This document shows, in pieces, positions 34,704 to 46,392 of a DNA stretch of 64,000 bases. The notes beneath the pieces are model-generated. The model saw nothing but the letters and a program-made list of their open reading frames with translations. It was not told where the DNA came from and searched no databases. The first letter of the stretch is position 1. The number at the start of each line of letters is the position of its first letter. The position numbers and the translations under genes were made by a program. The stretch is from Erpetoichthys calabaricus (lineage: Eukaryota; Chordata; Cladistia; Polypteriformes; Polypteridae). Location: positions 121,121,722-121,185,721 of the forward strand of contig NC_041401.2 in assembly GCF_900747795.2 (NCBI RefSeq), read 5' to 3'.

Positions 34704-34997
34704 ATGGGCATCATTTATAGTGTTAATCGGGTGTATGCATCTAACTGAGTGCTTTTTGGTATACAATATTTGTATTTGTTTTTTTTTTTAATTATTACTG
34801 TAGTTCACTGGAGCTCCATACTCTGGAATATACTGATATACAATTGATCATGAATAAAACATTCATGCTGTAGATCAATTCTTACTTTTCCTAGTGACAG
34901 ACTTTGGCTTTTGTTGATGATTAATACAAATATTGGAAACTTTATTCCTTTGAATTAAAGCAGGTAAGAAGCTGAATAATGGGAGTTTAGAGTATTT

Positions 34998-35075
34998 GTG
35001 TTCATCTGCCTTGAGCTCTATGCTTGCTGGGATAGGTTCCAGCTTCCCTGCAACTCTCCTCAGGAAAGAGCAGGT
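34998..35075 (+). mobile_element. SINE tail fragment
   Basis: Contains 'cttgctgggataggttccag' and 'ccctgcaactctcctcagga', the 3' block of an older SINE variant, running into the ATT repeat. Confidence 0.45.
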
Positions 35076-35076
35076 A

Positions 35077-35123
<47 letters not shown>

Positions 35124-35124
35124 T
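35077..35124 (+). repeat. (ATT)n microsatellite
   Basis: About 15 uninterrupted TTA/ATT units, probably grown from the tail of the adjacent SINE fragment. Confidence 0.95.
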
Positions 35125-35609
35125 TATGTTAAGAATTTTAATTTATTTACATCATTCACTCAAGCATTGCTTTTCATGTTTTTCATCAGTTGTATGTTCA
35201 ATCTTCCATTTTGTTTTATTTCCATGTGTTTTACTTTAACTTATTTCAAAAAGCAACAACATTTACAGGCTGCACATTTAGGCACCCTGTGCAGTGAAGT
35301 AGATGCATGCATGGTATTCCTTGAGCTAGGAGGAATTGGATCAAGCAGTTCTGAGAATGAAATTAGATGTGAAAAAGCAATGAAATATACAGTAAATCTA
35401 CCTTTAATGGAGCTTATCTGTAAAATTGCAATTCATAGATTATGAGGAGAATAATACATGTCATATAATTTTCAGCACAATGTCACATCCCAGTTTAAGT
35501 GGAAGTAATGCTCACAACTAGATATAGCTCGGCAGAAAGTGTACAGCAAAAAACACACAAATTCACAACCTTTGATTTTTTTAGCTGTTATAGGTTGGTT
35601 ACAGTCAAG

Positions 35610-36064
35610 CAGAGCCGGCCCTAGGGCAAAGTGAACGAAGCGACCGCTTCGGGCCCACAGCTGAAGGGGGCCCACTGCGCCCAAGGTTTTTTTTTCCTGT
35701 GATGCGACGCTGCTGTGGAGGGCTCAATGGAACAACAGACTCTTTCACTCCAACCTCTATTACTAATTTTTTTATATATATAATTCACGGGCAACATATT
35801 CCATCACCTAATTACTCTACGTGGACATCTCCACTTGGCACTCCAATCTTCATTACGCTTCACTCAGGCCCTCGCGCCTGTTGCCGCCTCCACGGCTCAT
35901 CTGTGCCTCTGTCCTCAGTAGGCGGCCACTTACGCTTCAGTCAGGACCGCTCCGCCGCACTGCATTCTCGATAAAGCATAAAAGCTGCAGGGGGGGGTCG
36001 GGCCCCTTATGGGGCCCTCGGTATCAGTTTGCTTCGGGCCCAAAATTGTTTAGGGCCGCCTCTG
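35610..36064. mobile_element. Non-autonomous hAT-like element
   Basis: The left end cagagccggccctag and the right end (reverse complement cagaggcggccctaa) form inverted termini. Flanks read CAGTCAAG on the left and GAGTCAAG on the right, an 8-bp near-identical target duplication as in hAT elements. The interior has the palindromic 'gcttcgggccc' motif near both ends and no transposase. Confidence 0.6.
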
Positions 36065-36204
36065 AGTCAAGTCAGTAATTGTTCATATGTAGCGTATGAG
36101 AAAATAAATATCAACATACATTGTACGTTTTGTCACAACCAGACAAAGAAAACACTGGCAAAGTGAGTAAAGTTTGTTGACTATTTATTAACACAAAAAT
36201 TGTG

Positions 36205-36365
36205 TATACTTTTCAGTACACAGTAGAGGTGTTTCAGTATATTGTGTATGAGACAAAGTCCCAATGTATAATGTATGTGTTTCAGTACACAGTGTATGAG
36301 AATTATTATATACTGTATTTGTTTCAGTACACAGAGTATGCCTTTAAATATCTGGTGTATGTAAA
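36205..36365 (+). repeat. Degenerate tandem repeat
   Basis: About four diverged units around 'gtttcagtacacagtgtatg', roughly 40-50 bp apart. Confidence 0.6.
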
Positions 36366-36369
36366 CTGA

Positions 36370-37260
36370 AGAATTAACGAAGTCACAAACAACACCTTAT
36401 AGAAAAGAAATAGTAGGGTGAATTACATTTACAGTCAGTGTAGGTGCTACCATTTTTGTTATCCTAGACAAAGGTGTAAATGGCCTAACACAGAAGTTTT
36501 GGCAGCGATGTTCCATGGGTCAAGACTTGGAGGGGAGGGCTCCATGCATGCAGTTAGAGGTATAATAAATCTGGCTGGTTGATTTGGGTCCCTCTTGGTA
36601 TTACGTGCATGCATAGGATTTGCTTAGGTCATCTAATAAGTTGATCGGCACTGTGTAGAATGACCATCCCCACTCTCCGGCAGGGAATCCAACTCCTCCG
36701 GTATTTCTCTCTATCTCTCTGGCTTGAGGTGTATGGCACACTACAAGTGTGCAACCACATGTTACTACAGCTTTGGTGACCCTTCCCTCTTCTACTTCAG
36801 AGTTCACGATTCATATCATCTGGACTCCTTCTCTTGTCACACCACCTCTGCTTATTCACTTGCCTGTTCGTGCTATCGGCAAGTGGTGCTGTGGTGCCGA
36901 CAGGGTTCACCTGGTAGCCACATGTGTCTGAAAAAATAGGGTGCCTTAAAGTAGCCCACTCGCTACAGCATTATTATTATTGACAAATGAAAAAAATACC
37001 TGTTGATTGTGTTTCTTTCTTTTCTGTAATGTCACTAAATTTAAATCAAAACCATCAGAGTATTTTTGAGATTTTGAGACATTTCATTTTTCTGTCGTAG
37101 GTGGGGTTTACCCCTAAATATTGATATATCAAAATTACCTTTTTTAGTGGACACCTACTGCCCTGATGTACCATCCTGCCAAATTGAATCTTTTAAGCTA
37201 AATGGGAAATAGGGTTTTTTTGTTGATGAGTAAGTGAGTGAGTCAGTTAGTCAGTTTTTC
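36370..37260. other. Stretch without recognised features
   Basis: No exon-like frame with splice sites and no repeat I can name. Confidence 0.4.
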
Positions 37261-37262
37261 AC

Positions 37263-37266
37263 TATA

Positions 37267-37334
<68 letters not shown>
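37263..37334. repeat. (TA)n microsatellite
   Basis: About 33 TA units immediately next to the left end of a Tc1-like element, whose insertion target is TA. Confidence 0.95.
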
Positions 37335-37338
<4 letters not shown>

Positions 37339-37339
37339 C

Positions 37340-38838
37340 ACTTTTTAATCAGAGTATAGCATCAAGTCAATAAAACTTCTGGGCTATTGATCTGGTCAGT
37401 TAAGTAACAGAGGAGGTTGTTAATCAGTTTCAGCTGCTTTGGTGTTAATGAAATTAACAACAGGTGCACTAGAGGGGCAACAACGAGACAACCCCCAAAA
37501 CAGGAATGGTTTAACAGGTGGAGGCCACTGACATTTTTCCCTCCTCATCTTTTCTGACTGCTTTTTCACTATTTTTGTTTTTGGCTACGGTCAGTGTCAC
37601 TACAGGTAGCATGAGGCGATACCTGGACCCTGCAGAGGTTGCACAGGTAGTCCAACTTCTCCAGGATGTCACATCAATACGTACCATTGCCAGAAGGTTT
37701 GCTGTGTCTCCCAGCACAGTCGCAAGGGCATGGAGAGAATTCCAGGAGACAGGCAGTTGCTCTAGGAGAGCTGGGCAGGGCCGTAGAAGGTCCTTAACCA
37801 TTCAGCAGGACTGGTATCTGCTCCTTTGGGCAAGGAGGAACAGGATGAACACTGCCAGAGCCCTGCAAAATGAACTCCAACAGGCTACTGGTGTGAATGT
37901 CTCTGAGCATACAATCAGAAACAGACTTCATGAGGGTGGCCTGAGGGCCCGATGTACTCTAATGGGCCCTGTGCTTACTTCCTGGCACCATGGAGCTTCA
38001 TTGTCATTTGCCACAGAATACCAGAATTGGCAGGTCCAACACTGGCGCCCTGTGCTTTTCACAGATGAGAGCAGGTTCATCCTGAGCACATGTGACAGAC
38101 GTGAAAGGGTCTGGGGAAGCCTTGGAGAACATTATGCTACCTGTAACATTGTTCAGCGTGACCAGTTTAGTGGTGGGTCAGTGATGATCTGGGGAGGCAT
38201 ATCCAAGGAGGGACGCACAGACCTCTACAGGCTAGACAACGGCACCTCCACTGCCATTAGGTATCGGGATGAAATCCTTGGACCCATTGTCAGACCCTGT
38301 GCTGGTGCAGTGGGTCTTGGGTTCCTCCTGGTGCACGAAAATGCCCAGCTGGTCCTCACACTCGCCTGACCTAAATCCAATAGAACACCTTTGGGACATT
38401 ATGTTTCGGTCCATCTGATGCCTCCAGGTTGCACCTCAGACTGTCAAGGATCTCAGTGATGCCCTGGTCAAAATCTGAGAGGAGATCCCCCAGGACACCA
38501 TCTGTTGTCTCATTAGGAACATGCCCCCCACCGACATTGTCAGGCATGCATAAAAGCACATGGGGGCCATACAAACTACTGAGTGCGATTCTGAGTTGCT
38601 GCAATGAAATTTCGGCAAAATGGACTAGCCTGCCACATCATTTTTTCACTTTGATTTTCGGGGTGTCTTTGAATTCAGCCCTCTATAGGTTGATAATTTT
38701 CATTTCCTTCAACCGATGTGGCATCCTTTCATTTCTAACACATTACCCAGTCCATATCAGTATAGATATCCAGCAGGATTTTTTTTCCTATTGAGATCTG
38801 ATGTGTTTTCAAAGTGTTCCTTTAATTTTTTTGAACAA
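37340..38838 (+). mobile_element. Decayed Tc1-like transposon
   Basis: The right end 'cctttaatttttttgaacaa' and preceding 'ttttcaaagtgttcc' are typical of a fish Tc1-like family. The left end is more diverged and abuts the (TA)n tract. The transposase frame from ATG 37,611 (MRRYLDPAEVAQVVQLLQD) to about 38,330 is intact through a helix-turn-helix (IARRFAVSPSTVARAW), VLFTDESRF and SVMIWGGIS. The second catalytic Asp is replaced (VHENAQ instead of VHDNAR), then a frame change separates it from SPDLNPIEHLW. It cannot be autonomous. Confidence 0.8.
37611..38369 (+). pseudogene. Broken Tc1-like transposase
   Basis: The N-terminal two thirds of the transposase remain readable for about 252 codons before the frame ends early. 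The catalytic Glu (NPIEHLW) is downstream in another frame near 38,380. The first Asp is kept (FTDESRF), while the second is changed to Glu. Confidence 0.75.
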
Positions 38839-39094
38839 TTAATATATATATAGATGTTGTATTAAGCAGCTTGTTAGTAACAGAAGAAAAGAAAAAGACA
38901 GACTTTGGTCTCAAGTCTCCAGTTAGTCTGTTAAACAAATATCTTTCATGAAAGTGCCGGACCCTGCTTTAAACAGAAAGTGAAAAAGCCGGTTGAGAAT
39001 TAGTTAAGGGGGCAAGATGAAACTTGTTTTTAGACACCTAGCTCTGTGACATGGTTATCTTTCTGAAAATTCCAAGTGATACCTCCCAGAAGAC

Positions 39095-40440
39095 AACAAC
39101 AACATTTATTTATATAGCACATTTTCATACAAATAATGTAGCTCAAAGTGCTTTACATGATGAAGAAAGAGAAAAAAAAGACAAAATAAGAATTAAAATA
39201 AGAGAACACTAATTAACATAGAATAAAAGTAAGGTCCGATGGCCAGGGAGGACAGAAAAAACAAAAAAACTCAAGACGGCTGGAGAAAAAATAAAATCTG
39301 CAGGGGTTCCGAGGCCATGAGACCACCCAGCCCCCTGTAGGCATTCTACCTAACATAAATGATATCAATCAGTCTTCATTGTATTCAGGGTTCTCATGGA
39401 AGGACTTTGATGATGACAATCATGTGGAATTCTGGTCTTTAATCCATCAATGGAGGGACATCACTGTGCTTTGAATAGGTGGTGGTGGCGCAGATCGCCA
39501 CCACAGAAAACCTGAAAAAGAACAAAAGAGAAAGTAGAAGTTAGTACAGATTTTGGAGCCACCATGAATAACAATGATAATTAATTGAATATACAGAGCA
39601 GCAGGATTAAACTAAAATGAAGCTATGAGAAAGCCATGTTAAAGTAATGTGTTTTCAGCAGTGTTTTAAAGTGCTCCACTGTATTAGCCTGGCGAATTCC
39701 TATTGGCAAGCTATTCCAGATTTTAGGTGCATAACAGCAGAAGGCCGCCTCACCACTTCTTTTAAGTTTAGCTCTTGGAATTCTAAGCAGACACTCATTT
39801 GAGGATCTAAGGTTACGATTTGGAGTGTAAGGTGTCAGACATTTCAAAATATAAGATGGATAATTTAAACTATAAGCAGTATTTTAAAGTCAATTCTAAA
39901 TGGCACAGGTAACCAATGTAGTGACATCAAAACTGGAGAAATGTGCTCGGATTTTCTTTTCCTAGTTAAAATTCTAGCAGCTGCATTCTGCTCTAGTTGC
40001 AATCGATTGATGTCTTTTTTGGGTATTCCTGAGAGGATTGCGTTACAGTAATCTAACTGACTGAAAACAAATGCGTGAACTAATTTCTCAGCATCTTTCA
40101 CTGATATAAGAGGTCTAACTTTTGCTATATTTCTTAAGTGAAAAAATGCTGTCCTAGTGATCTGATTAATATGTGATTTAAAATTCAGGTCAGAGTCAAC
40201 AGTTACCCCTAAATTCTTTACCTCCCTCTTGACTTTTAATCCTAATGCATCAAGTTTATTTCTAATAACCTCATTATATCCATTTTTGCCAATCACTAAA
40301 ATTTCATTTTTCTCTTTATTTAGTTTGAGAAAATTACTACTCATCCATTTAGAAACACAATTAAGACATTGTGTTAGTGAATCAACAGAGTCAGGGTCAT
40401 CAGGTGCTATTGATAAATACAGTTGTGTGTCATCAGCATA
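39095..40440 (-). mobile_element. 5'-truncated L2-like LINE, reversed
   Basis: The minus strand starts exactly at the catalytic motif (YADDTQLYLSI, about 40,405-40,440) and continues as MSSNFLKLNKEKNEILVIGK to FRIDFKILLIV (40,344 to 39,865). After a frame break it continues to WNSLPIGIRQANTVEHFKTL (39,847-39,623). The 3' UTR ends with the complement of 'acatttatttatatagcaca', a typical tail. Only the last part of the reverse transcriptase is present. Confidence 0.8.
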
Positions 40441-40807
40441 GCCGTGTCAAGGCATGTAGAGCCTTGTGGAACACCATATAGAATATCATGTGTCATCGAA
40501 GTATAATTACCACAACTAACAAAAACCATGCCAGTGGTAACTCAAGAAATACATAACTGAGAAAAGATATAAATATCATAGGGTCTTTCCAGTTACCTGA
40601 ATAAGAATGCCGTATAAATGAAAATAAAACATACAGTACACTTTACAGGTGTTCACAAATGGCACGTGTAACTGAAGATGTAAAGGAGCTGCCTGAAAGT
40701 TTGGGGAAAACTTATAAAGTTCTATGAATGTCACAGTTTGACTATGAGGAGGTTTTTAATTAAACAAGTTAACGAGACTCATTAAAAAAATGAAATAATA
40801 ACAATAA

Positions 40808-40880
40808 CAATAAATAATGGGCTGGAGCCCTGGATAGGCTCTGGCCCTGTGACCCTAAACTGGATTAAGTGGGTTTGACG
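40808..40880 (+). mobile_element. SINE tail fragment
   Basis: Contains 'gggctggagccctggatagg', 'ctctggccctgtgaccctaa' and 'actggattaagtgggtttga', an older variant of the SINE 3' block. Confidence 0.55.
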
Positions 40881-40899
40881 CAGTTATAATCATGACATT

Positions 40900-42190
40900 A
40901 ATAATAATAATTAATTATTTGCACTTAAATGATTATTATGTGATTTTTCAGGATAAGTGAAAGGATTAATTCCATAATGATACATGCCTTAGCAACCATG
41001 GGATCTTACACTTATTAATCAGTCTGTCTCAACTCCTTTGAGATATTTTAATGCATTTCTCTTTATAAAGCTCCATCCTGAATGAGCAGCCCTCTAATTA
41101 TCTTGCCACAGGATTTGTATTCTGTGGAGTATTATTATATAATGTCATCTGCAAAGATGCACTCAAGCTATCCATCAAGGCCAAAGAGACATAAGATGTT
41201 TAAAGTATAAAAGTATGAGGACTTTAATTATAAAGGGAGGACAATTGAACAGGGAGAAAAGGGAAAATAATAAAAGACCTTACATCACGAGCAGGGCCTG
41301 ACTATTCCCCACGTGCCCCTGCCTATTTTTACAGCGTCTGGTCTGTTGTCCACAAAACACTCCATACAGCATTTCACTGCCCACCTCCCTTTAAAACACG
41401 AACAAACACCTTCTTCACATGCTGGTCTGCCTTCCTTCCTCCTCCCACTCAAACCCATGCCAAATTCTCACCTCTTGACTCCAAGTTCCCTGCTGCTATG
41501 GCCAGAATGCATTTTTAAGCCCTGACCTTTTATTGCTTCTGGGTACACCTGAGGAACTACTTGTTGGAGTCCCTGATGAAGTAAAGGCCTACGGTTGTAT
41601 GAGCAGAGCTCCCCTAGTGGCCCCAGGTGTTTCTGCAGTTGTGTCTCTGAAGGAGCTATGCCATAGCACACCAGTGTATATGTTGCCCTGTAGCACCTGG
41701 AAGAACATCTCCTCAAAGTTCCCCTACTTGGTCTACGATCACTGTTACATATTGGCATTGCAATCTTTTGGTCACACAAACTGTTGCTGCTTGTGTTTCC
41801 CTTACAGTAGTACTTTGAAACATTAATAACTAGCCATTGTACCTGTCAAAGACATGTAATAGAATAATTAAAAACTTTTGCTATCTCTTGTCCTATATTT
41901 GCTATCTCTCTTAACCGGCGTTCCCATAAAGCCTGTTTCTCAGACTCTATCATTAATTTTGAGGTGTATTTCTCAACTTCTATCTGAATTTAACCCTTAC
42001 CATCTTTGAAAGCAACGCTCTCATCGTGCGTCCAACACCTTTACTCCTTATTGTCTCACACCCATAGTTCCCCTTTCATCGCATCACCAAAGCCAAACTG
42101 ACCAATCAGATTGCTCAGAGGAACTGGACACACAGACCATAATGTTTTATTATATAGTAGGTTGTAACTGTTACTATTAAGTATTATCAA
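40900..42190. other. Stretch without recognised genes
   Basis: The 41.5-41.75 kb part reads like an old processed or repeat sequence but I cannot name it. No exon with good splice sites is seen. Confidence 0.4.
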
Positions 42191-42199
42191 AATAGCAAG

Positions 42200-42465
42200 G
42201 CAACGTGGTGGCTGTGAATATCACTGTTGCCTCACAGGTTCAGCATGCTGGATTCAAATTTTGTGCCTGGATGTCGTCGATGTGAAGGTTGAACATTCTC
42301 TTCATGTCTACATGGGTTTTCCTCCTAGTTCACCAATGCAGGTCAGGTGAATCCAAACTGGTCATGTGGGAGTGTGAGTGGACCCTGTGATGGACTGGCA
42401 CTTTGTACCCAGATAAACCAGGGTTCAGCCCCACATGACCCTAAACTGGATCAAGCCAGTTTGAA
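42200..42465 (+). mobile_element. Old near full-length SINE
   Basis: Diverged head (caacgtggtggctgtgaata, ttgcctcacaggttcagca) through tail (ccacatgaccctaaactgga) in plus orientation. Confidence 0.65.
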
Positions 42466-43545
42466 AATGTTATGTTAAAACAGTATGTAATATTGTTATG
42501 AGTATTCTAAAACTTTGACTTGGCACCTCTGAAACACAAAGTTTCTTGCTCTTGGCCCATTCTTTACCCAAATGTGTACAGTGTCTACCACACTTTGGTT
42601 TAACTTGCACTTAGAGGCCCAGATAATGTAACATGTGCCATCCTCAACCCTGCCTAATCCCAATCCCAAAGCCTATCCTGGCAGCTTTGGATAAAAAGGC
42701 AGGACCATATTCTTCCTCAGAAGACTTTAATATGGCTCAGAATCCAAAGTTCCACAATGAGGAAGCAAAACTGTTGCCCCAAACCTTAACAACTCCTACT
42801 TGAATTCTTGACACTTTTAGATTGTTGCATCTTCATTATGACTGAGAAGATGGATTTTACATGAATTTACAGGCTTGTCTAGATGGTGTTTTGAAAACCT
42901 AAAATGAGAAGCAATATTGTTGTTGTTTTGGACAGCACAAGTTTTCTTTGGGTGCTTTGCCTAATTCTAATGTTGACATATAAATAAGGATATCCGCATT
43001 AGAGATCTGAAGATCTTTGGATTCTCTTAAACATGCTCTCCAAAAGTCCCTGTTGCTCTGAGTAAGAATTTTCTTTTTTTTTCTTTTTTTTATTTTATTG
43101 AATTTATTAAAAGCAAGTAACTTTCCATACAAACAAGTCAAACCTGACAAAACTAAATTTTCAAAATTACAGAAACTTTGAACTGAAAGAAGTAGATCTG
43201 AGAATGTTTCATTATTGTGGTGTCATTAGTGTCTTCAGTTTCTTAATTCAATGACTAACTGCCATTAAGCAGACTCGCCTTTTTATAGATTTGTAATCCT
43301 ATACTGTGTCATGAGCACTTCCAGCACTCTCCCCAAGGTCATTCGATTGTAGACTATACCGCCCTGTAATTGTAGGATTAAATTTCGTTAAGTTTCTAAA
43401 ATGTATATGGTAGATGACCATTCAGAATACACCCTGATCACTTTTGCACATAAGGTAATTCTTACTAAGCCATTTCTTTTCTTATTGAGCTTTTCTCAAT
43501 ACATTGAAATTTTGAACATAAATCCATTAAAAAAGTAATGCTTAC

Positions 43546-43635
43546 CTCTGGTTGGACATTGTAAAGTGTGGCATGGGGGTCGGCTCTGCTCACAGTCGGC
43601 ACACTCTCCACATGTGTATTCCCTGACTGCTTCAG
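43546..43635 (-). pseudogene. Isolated TNFR-like cysteine-rich exon remnant
   Basis: On the minus strand this reads VREYTCGECADCEQSRPPCH, then TLQCPTR, ending in phase 1 at a strong AGAG|GTAAGC donor. Cys-x2-Cys-x2-Cys spacing and a phase-1 end are typical of TNFR-superfamily exons. The 5' side has no pyrimidine-rich acceptor and runs into a SINE fragment (43,628-43,775), so the exon appears cut by that insertion. It lies between miip and tnfrsf1b, where human has TNFRSF8. It may be a TNFRSF8 relic or the exon of another cysteine-rich gene. The upper boundary is uncertain. Confidence 0.35.
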
Positions 43636-43775
43636 CTTTCCTCCCACATCCTTAAAATGTTCTAGTTAGGTGCAGTGCCAGCTCTAAATTGGCTCCTGTC
43701 ATGTGCCCTGCGCTGCCAGAATGGACTTTACTAACCATGATTTGTGTTAAGGGGGTATGAAAATTGACAGATGGA
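43628..43775 (+). mobile_element. SINE middle-to-tail fragment abutting the cysteine-rich remnant
   Basis: Begins 'ctttcctcccacatcctta', passes 'tctaaattggctcctgtcat' and ends 'gacagatggatgacagg'. Its start sits where the 5' part of the TNFR-like exon should lie. Confidence 0.6.
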
Positions 43776-43815
43776 TGACAGGTTTCCTAACATGAATGTT
43801 ACAGATTTAGAATCT

Positions 43816-44193
43816 TATCTGACATTTTATTGACATGATAAAAACAACACTTCTGTATTTTCTGAGCGTGCTTACTGTAGTGCAAGTGCATGTGGGGCTT
43901 AGAGGCTAAGGTTGCAGCAATGGGTAGCAAACAGGAGAAAAAACCCTGGATGAATGCCTTCTGATCACAGCGTATATTCTGCAGTGCTAGAGACACAGAC
44001 AGCGTATCTGACATTTTATTGACATGATAAAAACAACACTTCTGTATTTTCTGAGCGTGCTTACTGTAGTGCAAGTGCATGTGGGGCTTAGAGGCTAAGG
44101 TTGCAGCAATGGGTAGCAAACAGGAGAAAAAACCCTGGATGAATGCCTTCTGATCACAGCATATATTCTGCAGTGCTAGAGACACAGACAGCG
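43816..44193. repeat. Two-copy 189-bp tandem duplication
   Basis: Unit 1 is 43,816-44,004 and unit 2 is 44,005-44,193, identical except for one G/A change that I can see. The period is exactly 63 codons, so the minus strand stays open through both copies (repeat peptide FFSCLLPIAATLASKPHMHL and more). The near identity implies a recent event. The peptide matches nothing I know, and coding is doubtful. Confidence 0.95.
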
Positions 44194-44199
44194 ACTGGA

Positions 44200-45660
44200 C
44201 ACTACATCCTTGTGTCACAAGGCAGAAGCCATCACCAGTTCACAGAAAAAACTGGGGAGCAAGAATTGTAGTACTTCCCATTCTTAAAAACATGAGTAAG
44301 TCAGACCAGTAAAACTGACACATTCGCCCTGTCTTTCTTGGTGCTTTTTTTTTTGCAAAGTTCTGACTGATCTGCTTCTTTAATAGTTAAGAAACCCCTT
44401 TAACAACAGTGGGCTATCCCCAGAATTTACCACTAAACAATCAGTTCAAGGCCACACTTGAACACAGGCAGAGAGGGTCCAGCAATTTCCCCAGTCAAGA
44501 CATGATACAACTTGTGGGAATTTACCAGGAAACAAAGGCGTAAAAAGTGCAAAGCCTTATGACAAGCACATGTAAGACCTGTTAACAATAGTGTGTGGAA
44601 ATCTATCATAAGACAATCGGGTGATGATGTGCATCAGCTTAATATTTTTCATGGAGATTTGTTTAATAAGGCGAGCTATTTGTAAATGTCTGGAAATTAG
44701 ATGGGGCTAAGCTTTTAATCTTATTATCCAGTCCAGTTCATACCTTACTGTACGTAGGTGTGAATCATCTGCAGCACCACCACTTCTGTGCAAGTAAATT
44801 GAAACGTTTTCTAACAGTAAAGCGATCAGTTTCTTCAGGTGAAAGGGATGACATGTGGCTCTGACAAGGTAGAAATTAGGCTTTAAAGCGACAGATAAAG
44901 ATACACTAGCATGTTGTTTAGGGATCCTTGCCATTTTCATAGTTAGCTTTGCTATTGTTGAATCTCTCATTCATAGTTTTGTTTACATCTCAAATATGTT
45001 TTTGCAGTTCAAGGGCAAAAACTGTACATGGGTCTGGAAAATTAAGCTATACTAGAACAAATGGAGCCCAGACTACTATTGTTCATAACTTAAAAACCTA
45101 AAACAGAAACAACTCTGATGCTGGTGGTCAAGGTTCTTTTAGGTACTTTTCAGGACCCCAGCCACTTGCCTAGGGCTGTCATGTGCAAGCATCATCAACT
45201 AAAGGAATTACTGGGTGGTCTTACTGTGCAAAATGATAAAATACCATGATGAGACCCCTGGGATGTTTCACCTGGTACAGTTCCAGATTCTACAGTATGT
45301 GTGAAAGAGGCTACTGTGGTATATACAAATTCAAAAAAAGAGTAAAAAATACACTTTACAATGCTTACTTAGGGTTTCTGATGAGGAAAACAAAAGATGC
45401 TCAGGATGTCAGAGATACACGTAAAAAGCAAAGCAGGTTTTGACAACTGGTATAGATGCACCAGAGAAGAAACTGTCATTGGTTTCATGAGGCAGATCGA
45501 AAGCAAGCAACTTCAAAACATCTGCAGGAACTTGTGAACCAAATGAAAATGCAGGAAACCTGACTTCACCATTTGAACTTGCCAGTTATGTCTGCAACCA
45601 CAAGCAAACGAGTCAAGGCTGAGGACTGTATCGTATCATCTGTACAGCCCCTCAAGTCTC
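44200..45660. other. Stretch without recognised genes
   Basis: A minus-strand open frame of 87 codons at 44,707-44,970 has no recognisable domain and no supporting splice or start context. Otherwise nothing is seen. Confidence 0.4.
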
Positions 45661-45664
45661 TCAC

Positions 45665-45730
45665 TTTACATAGGGACTTGCTGTTCATCCACCAGATACA
45701 TTTAGGTCCATCTTCTGTGGTATTGATTGA
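45665..45730 (-). other. Exon-like segment with strong acceptor
   Basis: A long pyrimidine tract ending TTTTGTTTCAG precedes 66 nt coding SINTTEDGPKCIWWMNSKSL and CK, followed by a GTGAGA donor. The reading frame also continues unspliced to a stop about 100 nt on. I do not recognise the peptide. It could belong with the cysteine-rich remnant at 43.6 kb, or be chance. Confidence 0.2.
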
Positions 45731-45986
45731 CTGAAACAAAAGGAAAAAAAATCATTAAATATTAGCAAAATTCAGACTACAGCTGATCTGCATGACCACT
45801 GCGCATGCTATTTAATTCATTTATCTATTTTCAAACTCATTTAATGTGATTATAGGGCTTTTGGGATGATTCTGTGTTTCGTCATTTGTATACAGCACAC
45901 AAGCACAGCTTAGTTCCACAGACACGCACACACTTAAAACAGGCAGCAGAATTACAAGCTACTCAAAAATTACAGAAAACTATCAC

Positions 45987-46070
<84 letters not shown>
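45987..46070 (+). repeat. (GATA)n microsatellite
   Basis: About 21 uninterrupted TAGA units. Confidence 0.95.
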
Positions 46071-46071
<1 letters not shown>

Positions 46072-46392
46072 CGGGATTGAAAAAACAAAAAGAAGAAAAA
46101 TCAAGAAGTTACAAGCCAAGATTTCCACAATCGAGCAGACCAGGATTCAATTACATTACTGGAAGCAGCATGAGTCCTCGCTGCGGACAACTTGAAACGT
46201 ATTAAGTTGTAGAAAAAGAGCTGCCAGTTGTCGACAGTGACACGTTCAGTCAGTGGGCGACAACAACTAGTTTGGCTGTCAGGGTACCCAGACAACTTAA
46301 CTTGCAAAAGCCTATAAAGGTCTGAAAGAAGAAAGATTTGAGGTAACAGAGGAATACTGCAGGAAAGAAACAAAGACAGTAGGTGACATATA

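Noticed and set aside
34299-34791. 150-codon frames on both strands near 34.5 kb
   Set aside because: Both are translations of the full-length SINE; identical peptides recur at 2.7-3.3 kb and 60.7 kb.
43799-44218. 139-codon frame spanning the tandem duplication as a real gene
   Set aside because: Length is inflated by an exact in-frame duplication and the peptide has no recognisable family; kept only as a finding on the duplication.
44707-44970. 87-codon minus-strand frame as a host gene
   Set aside because: No homology I recognise, no promoter or splice signals, and AT-rich context.
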